Positions 1-5,157 of a stretch of DNA of 5,597 bases are shown here, one piece after another. The translations under genes and the position numbers were made by a program. The notes under the pieces were generated by a model. That model ran no database searches, was not told the origin of the DNA, and saw only the letters and a program-made list of their open reading frames with translations. The stretch lies in the NCBI GenBank assembly GCA_943323935.2, contig CALPJR020000074.1:1-5597 (forward strand), read 5' to 3'. Positions within the stretch are counted from its first letter, which is position 1, and each line of letters opens with the position of its first letter. The stretch comes from Bifidobacterium breve (GTDB lineage: Bacteria; Bacteroidota; Bacteroidia; Chitinophagales; Chitinophagaceae).

Positions 1-156
1 AGGCAAGGTACCAGTGACTACGTCCCATTCTGTAATAGACAAGCCACTGCCGGTTAAACGTGTAATACCACCCAATGCTATTTGTACAATGGTCATGGCT
101 ACACCAAGGATCAACCAATTTGCAACAGCGCGAGATTTCTTGTCTTGTAGTTCCAT
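1..156 (-). CDS. ctaA: Heme A synthase, COX15/CtaA family (N-terminal 52 codons, truncated by window edge)
   Basis: The gene reads leftward from an ATG at 156-154 and is still open at base 1, so only the first 52 residues are visible; full family members have roughly 340. After a short polar N-terminus (MELQDKKSRA) comes one hydrophobic membrane segment at about residues 12-31. The family signature GGITRLTGSGLSITEW follows at residues 29-44, and VTGTLP ends the visible part. This 'RLTxSGLS..EW' block just after the first helix is characteristic of COX15-type heme A synthases. These integral membrane enzymes oxidise the C8 methyl of heme O to make heme A for cytochrome oxidase. The function is therefore inferred from a short but very specific stretch. 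The heme-ligand histidines lie outside the window. It diverges from rnhB across a 249-bp gap, so its other operon partners, if any, lie to the left. Confidence 0.9.
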   Translation of the reverse strand, partial: MELQDKKSRAVANWLILGVAMTIVQIALGGITRLTGSGLSITEWDVVTGTLP

Positions 157-218
157 AGATAAATTTACTTCTAACTATTTCAATAGGATATAGGACTTAA
201 GCCCTTAAATGACTTACA

Positions 219-226
219 CAAAGTTA
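219..226 (-). promoter_or_regulatory. Candidate -7 box (TAACTTTG) for the heme A synthase gene
   Basis: Read on the minus strand, 226 to 219 is TAACTTTG, an exact match to the Bacteroidota -7 consensus TAnnTTTG. It points at ctaA and would leave a leader of about 58 nt. I find no TTTG at the expected 19-21 bp upstream (the nearest, 258-255, is 28 bp away), so the support is one half of a promoter only. The rest of the 157-405 gap is AT-rich, with no RNA gene or convincing coding frame that I can recognise. Confidence 0.3.
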
Positions 227-327
227 CTAAGTAAATCTTCAAGGAAGTCGAATTCAAAGCAAGAATCGCTGTCATAATTAAGATTGATTTTGGTTTGTGA
301 AAAAGAATAAAGGGAACTACTAAAGAA

Positions 328-356
328 CTTGAACAAAATTGATCAAGGATCAAGTC
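328..356. repeat. Small nested inverted/direct repeat upstream of rnhB
   Basis: TTGATC (340-345) and GATCAA (349-354) form a perfect 6-bp inverted repeat with a 3-bp spacer. The same bases contain GATCAAG twice in tandem (342-348 and 349-355). An outer pair, ACTTGA (328-333) and TCAAGT (351-356), shares the right arm, so two alternative pairings are possible. It lies 22 bp upstream of the candidate rnhB -7 box. It could be an operator or simply chance symmetry; nothing in the sequence decides. Confidence 0.3.
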
Positions 357-377
357 TTCAGTATCAAATGACTTTGA

Positions 378-385
378 TATATTTG
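378..385 (+). promoter_or_regulatory. Candidate -7 box (TATATTTG) for rnhB
   Basis: TATATTTG matches the Bacteroidota -7 consensus TAnnTTTG at all fixed positions. Transcription would begin near 390, giving a leader of about 16 nt to the TTG start at 406. The expected TTTG 19-21 bp upstream is absent (355-358 reads GTCT), so the assignment rests on the -7 box, its orientation and its spacing to the gene. Confidence 0.4.
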
Positions 386-405
386 AACCTATTAAATGAA
401 TAGCA

Positions 406-984
406 TTGCCCAAACTCCTTAATTACTATCAAGCCGACAAAATGGAGGCCGGCTGCGACGAAGCAGGCCGCGGTTGTTATGCAGGGCCGGTCTTTGCAGC
501 GGCCGTGATTTTGCCAAAGGATTTTTACCATCCCTTAATCAATGATAGCAAGAAGTTGAGTGAAAAACAAAGAGCAGCATTGGCTCCCATTATTAAAAAA
601 GCAGCGATCGCATGGGCCATAGGAAGTCAGACCCCTGCTCAAATTGATGAGATCAATATTTTAAAGGCCAGCATTAAAAGCATGCATCTGGCATTAGATC
701 AATTAAAAAAACGCCCACAATTTATTGCGGTAGACGGGAATCGTTTTTATCCCTATAAAAAACTTCCGCATCAAACCATCATTAAGGGCGATGGGCTATA
801 TGCCCATATAGCCGCTGCCAGTATCCTTGCAAAAACCGCTCGTGATGCCTATATGATTGAGTTGCATAAAAAGTACCCACAGTATGGATGGGACCAAAAT
901 AAAGGATACGGCACTGCTGCGCATCGCGCAGCCATCGCCCTTCATGGCCTTTGTGATGCACACCGAAAAAGTTTCAAGATATAG
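406..984 (+). CDS. rnhB: Ribonuclease HII
   Basis: This is a 192-residue ribonuclease HII, an Mn/Mg-dependent endonuclease that cleaves the RNA strand of RNA/DNA hybrids and starts removal of single ribonucleotides from DNA in the cytoplasm. All catalytic blocks are present: EAGCDEAGRG (14-23) with D18 and E19, NDSKKLS (46-52), VDGNRF with D110 (109-114), KGD (127-129), and AAASILAKTARD ending in D147. The C-terminal GLCDAHRKSF is also typical. The length matches compact Bacteroidota members, which lack the long tail of some homologues. The start is TTG at 406. It keeps the LLNYYQ lead-in that relatives have before the first strand, and the frame is closed by a TGA at 397-399, so no upstream ATG is available in frame. 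An ATG at 442 (residue 13) would remove that lead-in and is less likely. The gene stands alone and converges with the YciO-like gene 45 bp downstream. No hairpin strong enough to be a terminator separates them. Confidence 0.96.
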   Translation: MPKLLNYYQADKMEAGCDEAGRGCYAGPVFAAAVILPKDFYHPLINDSKKLSEKQRAALAPIIKKAAIAWAIGSQTPAQIDEINILKASIKSMHLALDQLKKRPQFIAVDGNRFYPYKKLPHQTIIKGDGLYAHIAAASILAKTARDAYMIELHKKYPQYGWDQNKGYGTAAHRAAIALHGLCDAHRKSFKI

Positions 985-1029
985 TTGACTTAATTGAATT
1001 CCCCACAAAATCAACTTTACTAATTAGGA

Positions 1030-1638
1030 CTAAAAATCCCAAACCCCTGCACCTTGGCGTATAATTTCATAATGGTCTGTCGTGCAATCCACCACAGTCG
1101 AAGGAGTAATCCCTCCTATTCCGCCATCCACCACCATATCAATTTGTTTGCCCCAGTTTTCTTGAATCATTTCAGGATCAGTGTACTCTTCTACTTCATC
1201 ACCCGGAAAACTTGCCGACAATATTGGATGACCCAATGTTTTGATAATTGAGAGTGCAATTAAATTATCAGGAATACGCAGTCCAATCGTTTTTTTTCTG
1301 GACTGTAAAATTTTAGGAACCTCTTTGCTTGCTGGTAAAATAAAAGTGAACGGCCCGGGTAAAGCTTTTTTTAAAATACGAAACAAACTATTGTCAATAC
1401 TTTTTGCATACAAACTTAAATCACTCAAGTCGGCACAAATAAAACTAAGGTTTGCTTTCTCAGGATCTACTTTTTTTATAGCACAAATTTTCTCAATTGC
1501 GTCGTGTTTAAAAATCGAGCAACCCAATCCATAAATGGTATCTGTGGGATACGCAATGATACCGCCAGATTGAAGGCAATCCACTACCATCGCTAATTGT
1601 CGAGGTTGTGGATGCGTGGGATGAATTTGAATTAGCAT
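1030..1638 (-). CDS. YciO-type Sua5/YrdC/YwlC family protein (threonylcarbamoyl-AMP synthase-like)
   Basis: A 202-residue single-domain member of the Sua5/YrdC/YwlC fold. Family members bind ATP and RNA, and the TsaC/Sua5 branch makes threonylcarbamoyl-AMP for the t6A37 modification of tRNA. Visible motifs are YPTDTIYGLGC (30-40), PGPFTFIL (94-101), IGLRIP (118-123), HPILSAS (137-143), STVVD (180-184) and IIRQGAG (192-198). The KxRP segment of true TsaC/Sua5 enzymes is missing; in its place is a YciO-like IKKVDPEKANLSFICADL (54-71). That, with KEVPKIL and RKKTIGLR, puts it nearer to E. coli YciO than to TsaC, so the t6A role is uncertain. No C-terminal Sua5 domain is present. I chose ATG 1638 because MLIQIHP is the usual N-terminus of Bacteroidota homologues. 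An in-frame ATG at 1662 would add only eight hydrophobic residues and eat into the promoter gap. A near-consensus -7 box, TACCTTTC (1652 to 1645), would start the transcript almost at this ATG. Confidence 0.88.
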   Translation of the reverse strand: MLIQIHPTHPQPRQLAMVVDCLQSGGIIAYPTDTIYGLGCSIFKHDAIEKICAIKKVDPEKANLSFICADLSDLSLYAKSIDNSLFRILKKALPGPFTFILPASKEVPKILQSRKKTIGLRIPDNLIALSIIKTLGHPILSASFPGDEVEEYTDPEMIQENWGKQIDMVVDGGIGGITPSTVVDCTTDHYEIIRQGAGVWDF

Positions 1639-1661
1639 AAAGTTGAAAGGTAAAAATACCA

Positions 1662-1692
1662 TTTTAATTGCCTTAAAAATAGCTTTAATTTG
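1662..1692 (+). promoter_or_regulatory. Possible promoter of the LuxR-type regulator gene
   Basis: TTAATTTG at 1685-1692 matches seven of eight positions of the pattern TAnnTTTG (T for A at position two). TTTT at 1662-1665 lies 19 bp upstream, where TTTG is expected (three of four). The predicted start near 1697 leaves a leader of about 9 nt before the ATG at 1706. Both boxes are imperfect in an AT-rich gap, so this is only a candidate. Confidence 0.3.
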
Positions 1693-1705
1693 GTAAACAA
1701 ACGGA

Positions 1706-2353
1706 ATGTTTCCAATCGTCTACTTAGAAGAAAAAATATTGATCCGAAACGCAGTGGCAGCTTGTATCGAACAACAGGAAGACTGTAAAGTGATTTACCA
1801 AACTGGTTCCATCGAAGCAATGGAAACCTATATTAACAACACAAAAGAAAAAATTGCGCTCTGCATTTTATCCGATGACTATGGACATCAAAGTTTACTA
1901 AAATTGATTCAAGTCATTCGAGCGCGTAATAGTTATACTTACATCTTATTAAAATCAAACGAAAAGCAAATCAATTCCATTTGTTATCTCATGAAGCATG
2001 GACTCAATGGCCTATTTTTTACAGACGAACCCATGATTGATTTAAAACAATGTGTACAAAGAAAAACCAAGTTTAATTTATCTGCAGACAAGTGCAAGCT
2101 CATTACAAAAAATGTATTGCAAGGCATTGACATCAAGGCTTTGAATTACAATAAAAATCCATTAACCGAAAATGAAGTGAAATTTATACAAGCTTGTACC
2201 AAGGATTATAGTTACGAAGAGATCGCGGAGTACTTGCAAAAAAGTGTGTATACCATTTACGGCTATCGAGACCGGATCTTTAAAAAGTTAGCAGTAAAAC
2301 AAAGGACCGCCATGGTGATGACAGCCCTTAAAAGAAATTATATCGATTTGTGA
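1706..2353 (+). CDS. LuxR/NarL-family transcriptional regulator with degenerate receiver domain
   Basis: A 215-residue protein with response-regulator architecture. Residues 3 to about 125 form a receiver-like domain and about 151-211 a LuxR-type helix-turn-helix: LTENEVKF (153-160), EEIAEYLQKSVYTIYGYRD (171-189), then KKLAVKQRTAMV (193-204). The 'TIYGYRD' recognition helix is the common Bacteroidota variant of TVKTHR. The receiver has lost its phosphorylation chemistry. The acidic pair after strand 1 is E8-E9 instead of D-D, the phospho-acceptor position at the end of strand 3 reads S56 (with D57-D58 next to it), and the conserved lysine after strand 5 is T106 in GLNGLFFTDE. The hydrophobic strand pattern and the KHGLNG turn are kept, so the fold is probably intact. 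It is likely a phosphorylation-independent DNA-binding regulator. No histidine kinase is adjacent; its neighbours diverge (YciO-like) and converge (korB). Its targets cannot be read from the sequence. Confidence 0.85.
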   Translation: MFPIVYLEEKILIRNAVAACIEQQEDCKVIYQTGSIEAMETYINNTKEKIALCILSDDYGHQSLLKLIQVIRARNSYTYILLKSNEKQINSICYLMKHGLNGLFFTDEPMIDLKQCVQRKTKFNLSADKCKLITKNVLQGIDIKALNYNKNPLTENEVKFIQACTKDYSYEEIAEYLQKSVYTIYGYRDRIFKKLAVKQRTAMVMTALKRNYIDL

Positions 2354-2372
2354 ATTGGGTTTGTGAATTAGG
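2347..2372. repeat. 13-bp tandem repeat filling the convergent gap
   Basis: TTTGTGAATTGGG (2347-2359) is followed directly by TTTGTGAATTAGG (2360-2372), 12 of 13 positions identical, and a further TTT. The first copy contains the regulator's TGA stop (2351-2353); the second fills almost all of the 20 bp to the korB stop codon (2374-2376). It looks like a small local duplication. It has no hairpin potential, so it is not a classical terminator. Confidence 0.8.
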
Positions 2373-2373
2373 T

Positions 2374-3417
2374 TTATAAAATCTCCCAAGTCTCTTTACC
2401 ACGAATCAATTTATCTAAATCGCCCATGCCTTTACTGGTCATCGCTTCCTCTACTTGCAATGCCATCATGTCTTCGTAACAAGGACGATCAGCGGTATAG
2501 AAAACACCAAAAGGACGTGGAAAATAAGCAGTCACTTCGCTAGGGTTATCAAACAAACGCACTAAGACTTGTGCTTTATAAAAATCTTTTTCGTCGTGGA
2601 TCCATAAATCATCTGTGCTGTACTTGTCACCTAGGGTCACTACTTCGGGACGCAATCCATCAAAGCGTATACCCATTTCATTATTCGCACCAAAAGTCAA
2701 TGGCTTGCCTTGCTCTACAAATAAAGCATGTAAAGGCTTAGAAGCTTTCTCAGTGAACACCTCAAATGCGCCATCATTAAAAATATTACAGTTCTGATAA
2801 ATCTCTAAGAACGAAGATCCTTTGTGCTGTTGTGCACGAGTGATCATAGTTTGTAAATGTTTTGGATCACGATCCATACTACGCGCAATAAAACTTGCAT
2901 CCGCACCCAATGCCAAAGCAGCAGGATTAAAAGGATGATCAATACTACCCATTGGGGTACTCTTAGTAATTTTATTTAATTCAGAAGTTGGAGAGTACTG
3001 CCCTTTGGTTAAACCATAGATCTGATTATTGAACACTAAAAAATTCACATCAAAATTTCTTCTAAGCATATGAATGGTATGGTTACCACCAATACTTAAG
3101 GCATCTCCATCACCTGCTACAATCCAAACACTTAATTCGGGACGAGCCGCTTTTAATCCACTCGCAATTGCAGTGGCACGACCATGAATAGAATGCATCC
3201 CAAAAGTGTTCATATAATAAGGGAAACGACTACTACATCCAATCCCACTAATGATCACAATATTCTCCTTAGGAACGCCGATGGTTGGCATCACTTTTTG
3301 CACCTGCGCTAAAATAGAATAGTCCCCACAGCCAGGGCACCAACGTACTTCTTGGTCTGTCGCAAAATCTTTTGCAGTTAAGGTAGCCGCTTGAGGAAGT
3401 ATTGTTTCAGTAGACAT
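2374..3417 (-). CDS. korB: 2-oxoacid:ferredoxin oxidoreductase, beta subunit (KorB-type)
   Basis: A 347-residue thiamine-diphosphate-binding subunit of a 2-oxoacid:ferredoxin oxidoreductase, probably acting on 2-oxoglutarate. Such enzymes oxidatively decarboxylate the acid to an acyl-CoA and reduce ferredoxin. From the ATG at 3417, WCPGCGDY (26-33) gives C27 and C30, GIGCSSR gives C61, and YQNCNIFNDG gives C210; together these are the four likely [4Fe-4S] ligands. The thiamine site is GDGDALSIGGNH (102-113) to NNQIYGLTKGQ (130-140). The C-terminal third, from about residue 215, matches the extra domain found in the longer (about 340 residue) bacterial KorB proteins. WCPGCGDY favours 2-oxoglutarate over pyruvate, but substrate cannot be settled from this subunit. 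I prefer ATG 3417 to an in-frame TTG two codons upstream. The alpha/gamma partner (korA), normally adjacent, is not in this window: upstream is a glycosyltransferase, downstream a convergent regulator. Confidence 0.93.
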   Translation of the reverse strand: MSTETILPQAATLTAKDFATDQEVRWCPGCGDYSILAQVQKVMPTIGVPKENIVIISGIGCSSRFPYYMNTFGMHSIHGRATAIASGLKAARPELSVWIVAGDGDALSIGGNHTIHMLRRNFDVNFLVFNNQIYGLTKGQYSPTSELNKITKSTPMGSIDHPFNPAALALGADASFIARSMDRDPKHLQTMITRAQQHKGSSFLEIYQNCNIFNDGAFEVFTEKASKPLHALFVEQGKPLTFGANNEMGIRFDGLRPEVVTLGDKYSTDDLWIHDEKDFYKAQVLVRLFDNPSEVTAYFPRPFGVFYTADRPCYEDMMALQVEEAMTSKGMGDLDKLIRGKETWEIL

Positions 3418-3434
3418 AGTCAAATATTAGGAGG

Positions 3435-3469
3435 CAAAATTACTAAAAATAGCTCGTTTCTTACCTAAA
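3435..3469 (-). promoter_or_regulatory. Candidate promoter of korB
   Basis: On the minus strand 3442 to 3435 is TAATTTTG, a perfect TAnnTTTG box, placing the transcript start near 3430 and leaving a leader of about 13 nt before the ATG at 3417. A TTTA at 3469 to 3466 lies 23 bp upstream, slightly beyond the usual 19-21 bp spacing. This suggests korB is transcribed separately from the glycosyltransferase gene that ends at 3476, although read-through is possible because I see no terminator between them. Confidence 0.45.
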
Positions 3470-3475
3470 AGCCGC

Positions 3476-4624
3476 TTATTTCACCTTTCTGCCCTTCCAG
3501 GAATAGGTTTTTAGCTGCCCAAATAGCCCCGCTGCAATATTGTAGACAATATGGATAGGTTGATATAAAACAAAGTATTTGAGTTCCGGCTGCATCTTAA
3601 AAAATTTAGCCACCGGATCCAAGAAAAATAATTCAAAAAAGGTTTTAAAAGCCAGCGCAATTAAAAGGGAACTCCAGCTACCCAATAATGCTAAACATAT
3701 AAAACTCAAATTAAAAAAATACACCAGTGTCAAGACCACTGTAATGGAACGATCATCATAGTATCTTGCCTTGCTTGCCCAACGAATTCTTTGCATGATA
3801 AAACCTTTCCAAGTATCCATCGCTGCAGTCAGCACAATCGCATCGGGATGAAATAAATAACCCACCGGTTTATGCAAAGTCTTTTTCATTTTATGCATTA
3901 AAAACATATCATCCCCACTTGCAATATGGTCCACACCTTGGTAACCACCCACTGCAATAAATGCCGTTTTCTCAAAACCTAAATTAGCGCCATTGCTCAT
4001 AGAGTGTTTACCAGCGCCCACTGCAGCGGCTGTGATACCTTGTAATGCTAAAAAATCTAACACTTGAAACTGATTTAAAATGCCTGTTGTTTTAATAAAC
4101 ATCACAGGCGCCGCTACAAAACAAGGTTGGTGTTGATGGATATAAGCATTGTATAAAAGCAACCATTTTTTAGGAACGATACAATCTGCATCAGTAGTTA
4201 AGATCCAATCCCCATTAGCCTCAGACACGGCAATTTCAATCGCCTTCTTTTTATACGCCAAGGTCTCTCCTTCTTTACAATGATCTGCTAATTTGATTAA
4301 ACGGACTTGAGGATATTGCTGACTTAAAGCATGTACAATAAAGGCCGTATCGTCTTCAGAAAAATCATCAATCACAATTATTTCAAAAGCATCCGCAGGA
4401 TAATCCTGATTCAAAATACTATCCACACAGGCTTTAATATTCGCAGCCTCGTTACGGGCAGGAATAATGACGGTGAATGGGGTGACTGACTGTTCGGGCC
4501 TAACTTGCTCAATTTGATTTAATTGAAAAACGCGCATTTTGCCAAACCAAAAGCGGTATGCCATTAAGATGACGGCATACATGATTGTTAAGATAGCAAC
4601 AGCCCAATCCAATAGATACTCCAT
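3476..4624 (-). CDS. Membrane-anchored family 2 glycosyltransferase
   Basis: A 382-residue processive-type GT2 (GT-A fold) enzyme that would transfer a sugar from a nucleotide donor at the cytoplasmic face of the inner membrane. A hydrophobic anchor occupies about residues 5-24. The catalytic domain then shows VIIPARNEA (52-60), the donor-binding DDFSEDDT (86-93), KKKAIE (125-130), the metal-binding TTDADC (143-148), SNGANLGF (210-217), GDDMFL (237-242) holding the probable catalytic acidic residue, and QRIRW (278-282), the Q/RxxRW motif of cellulose- and hyaluronan-synthase-like enzymes. Hydrophobic segments at about 295-316, 318-334 and 350-370 form the C-terminal membrane part, ending in a basic WKGRKVK tail. 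Donor and acceptor are not predictable. Length and layout are normal for the family. It starts at ATG 4624, divergent from marR, and is followed 58 bp later by korB on the same strand, with no obvious functional link. Confidence 0.93.
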   Translation of the reverse strand: MEYLLDWAVAILTIMYAVILMAYRFWFGKMRVFQLNQIEQVRPEQSVTPFTVIIPARNEAANIKACVDSILNQDYPADAFEIIVIDDFSEDDTAFIVHALSQQYPQVRLIKLADHCKEGETLAYKKKAIEIAVSEANGDWILTTDADCIVPKKWLLLYNAYIHQHQPCFVAAPVMFIKTTGILNQFQVLDFLALQGITAAAVGAGKHSMSNGANLGFEKTAFIAVGGYQGVDHIASGDDMFLMHKMKKTLHKPVGYLFHPDAIVLTAAMDTWKGFIMQRIRWASKARYYDDRSITVVLTLVYFFNLSFICLALLGSWSSLLIALAFKTFFELFFLDPVAKFFKMQPELKYFVLYQPIHIVYNIAAGLFGQLKTYSWKGRKVK

Positions 4625-4628
4625 GTGG

Positions 4629-4636
4629 CAAAGTTA
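4629..4636 (-). promoter_or_regulatory. Candidate -7 box (TAACTTTG) of the glycosyltransferase gene
   Basis: Minus-strand 4636 to 4629 is TAACTTTG, an exact TAnnTTTG match and the same octamer as found upstream of ctaA. It ends only four bases before the ATG at 4624, so transcription would begin at or next to the A of the start codon, giving a leaderless mRNA. The -33 region (around 4656-4661) does not match TTTG. Confidence 0.4.
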
Positions 4637-4647
4637 AAGGGTAAATA

Positions 4648-4680
4648 TTTGGTAGAATCCTTAAAATCGTTGTACTTTTA
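4648..4680 (+). promoter_or_regulatory. Promoter of the marR / acyl-CoA dehydrogenase unit
   Basis: TTTG at 4648-4651, a 21-bp spacer, and TACTTTTA at 4673-4680 fit the Bacteroidota sigma-ABfr promoter (TTTG, 19-21 bp, TAnnTTTG), with one mismatch in the last position. Transcription would begin near 4685, about 18 nt ahead of the ATG at 4703. It is the only place in the window where both boxes fall at the correct distance. It argues against the longer GTG start at 4625, which would put the promoter inside the coding region. Confidence 0.6.
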
Positions 4681-4683
4681 TAA

Positions 4684-4697
4684 TAGTTGCATAACTA
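4684..4697. promoter_or_regulatory. Putative MarR operator
   Basis: TAGTT (4684-4688), spacer GCAT, AACTA (4693-4697) form a perfect 5-4-5 inverted repeat. It covers the predicted transcription start and lies between the -7 box and the marR start codon. Dimeric winged-helix MarR repressors bind short AT-rich palindromes in exactly such positions and commonly repress their own operon. The role is inferred from symmetry and position only. Confidence 0.45.
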
Positions 4698-4702
4698 ACT
4701 AT

Positions 4703-5143
4703 ATGTCAAACAACCAATTTAAACGAGGAGAATTATACAGCGTCATCAATGGCGTTGCCTCTACCGCCGTTGCAAGAAGATTGCAAAAAAATTTCCGCAA
4801 TGCAGGATTAGAAATTACCATTGAACAATGGTCCATCTTATACCATTTATGGAAGGAAGATGGTTTGAGTCAACAAGAATTGTGCACGCGTACTTTTAGA
4901 GATAAAGCCAGTATCACTAGACTGATTGACAATATCGAAAAATTAGGATTGGTTGAAAGAATTGCATCTAAAGATGACAGAAGGGTCAACTTGGTGTATT
5001 TGACAGATGCCGCGAAACCCTTACAGGAGGCGACTTACAATATAGCCAATCAAACTATGAATGAGGCATTACAAGGTATTAGTAAAGAAGAAATAGAAGT
5101 TGTGAAAAGTGTTTTTCAACGCGTATACGAGAATAGTAAATAA
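4703..5143 (+). CDS. MarR-family transcriptional regulator
   Basis: A 146-residue, all-helical winged helix-turn-helix protein of normal MarR length. Residues about 8-34 form the first dimerisation helix. SQQELCTRTFRDKASITRLI (56-75) is the helix-turn-helix, with the family's 'DKASITRLIDNIEKLGLVER' pattern running to residue 86. The DDRRVNLVYLTDAA segment (91-104) is the beta-wing, and the helices from about 105 to 142 complete the dimer interface. It has one cysteine, C61, so a thiol-pair redox switch within a subunit is not possible. The frame can be extended upstream to a GTG at 4625, but that adds 26 residues unlike any MarR N-terminus and covers the promoter, so ATG 4703 was chosen. An acyl-CoA dehydrogenase gene begins 14 bp after its stop, so a role as a local, acyl-CoA- or fatty-acid-responsive repressor of beta-oxidation is likely but inferred from position. 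Confidence 0.93.
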   Translation: MSNNQFKRGELYSVINGVASTAVARRLQKNFRNAGLEITIEQWSILYHLWKEDGLSQQELCTRTFRDKASITRLIDNIEKLGLVERIASKDDRRVNLVYLTDAAKPLQEATYNIANQTMNEALQGISKEEIEVVKSVFQRVYENSK

Positions 5144-5157
5144 TTAAATTATATTTT

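Noticed and set aside
180..413. 77-codon open frame on the minus strand between ctaA and rnhB
   Set aside because: It overlaps the rnhB start, has no recognisable domain, covers the rnhB promoter box, and has a composition typical of translated AT-rich intergenic DNA.
796..1014. Minus-strand open frame antisense to the 3' end of rnhB
   Set aside because: It lies almost wholly within rnhB, which has all catalytic motifs; no domain is visible in the antisense translation.
983..1016. Possible bidirectional terminator: AGTTGA and TCAACT between rnhB and the YciO-like gene
   Set aside because: The stem is only six base pairs, four of them A-T, with a 22-nt loop and no proper U-run on either strand; too weak to call.
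1054..1534. Two plus-strand open frames (1054-1251 and 1241-1534) opposite the YciO-like gene
   Set aside because: Both are shadows of a well-supported gene and show no family motif.
1639..1662. Eight-residue N-terminal extension (MVFLPFNF) of the YciO-like protein
   Set aside because: Homologues begin at the MLIQIHP-like sequence, and the extra stretch is too short to be a signal peptide.
1632..1820. Minus-strand frame crossing the divergent gap into the LuxR-type gene
   Set aside because: It overlaps two supported genes and has an arginine/leucine/phenylalanine-rich sequence typical of antisense translation.
4625..4702. 26-codon N-terminal extension of MarR from a GTG at 4625
   Set aside because: It starts directly beside the divergent glycosyltransferase ATG, contains the predicted promoter and operator, and does not resemble a MarR N-terminus.
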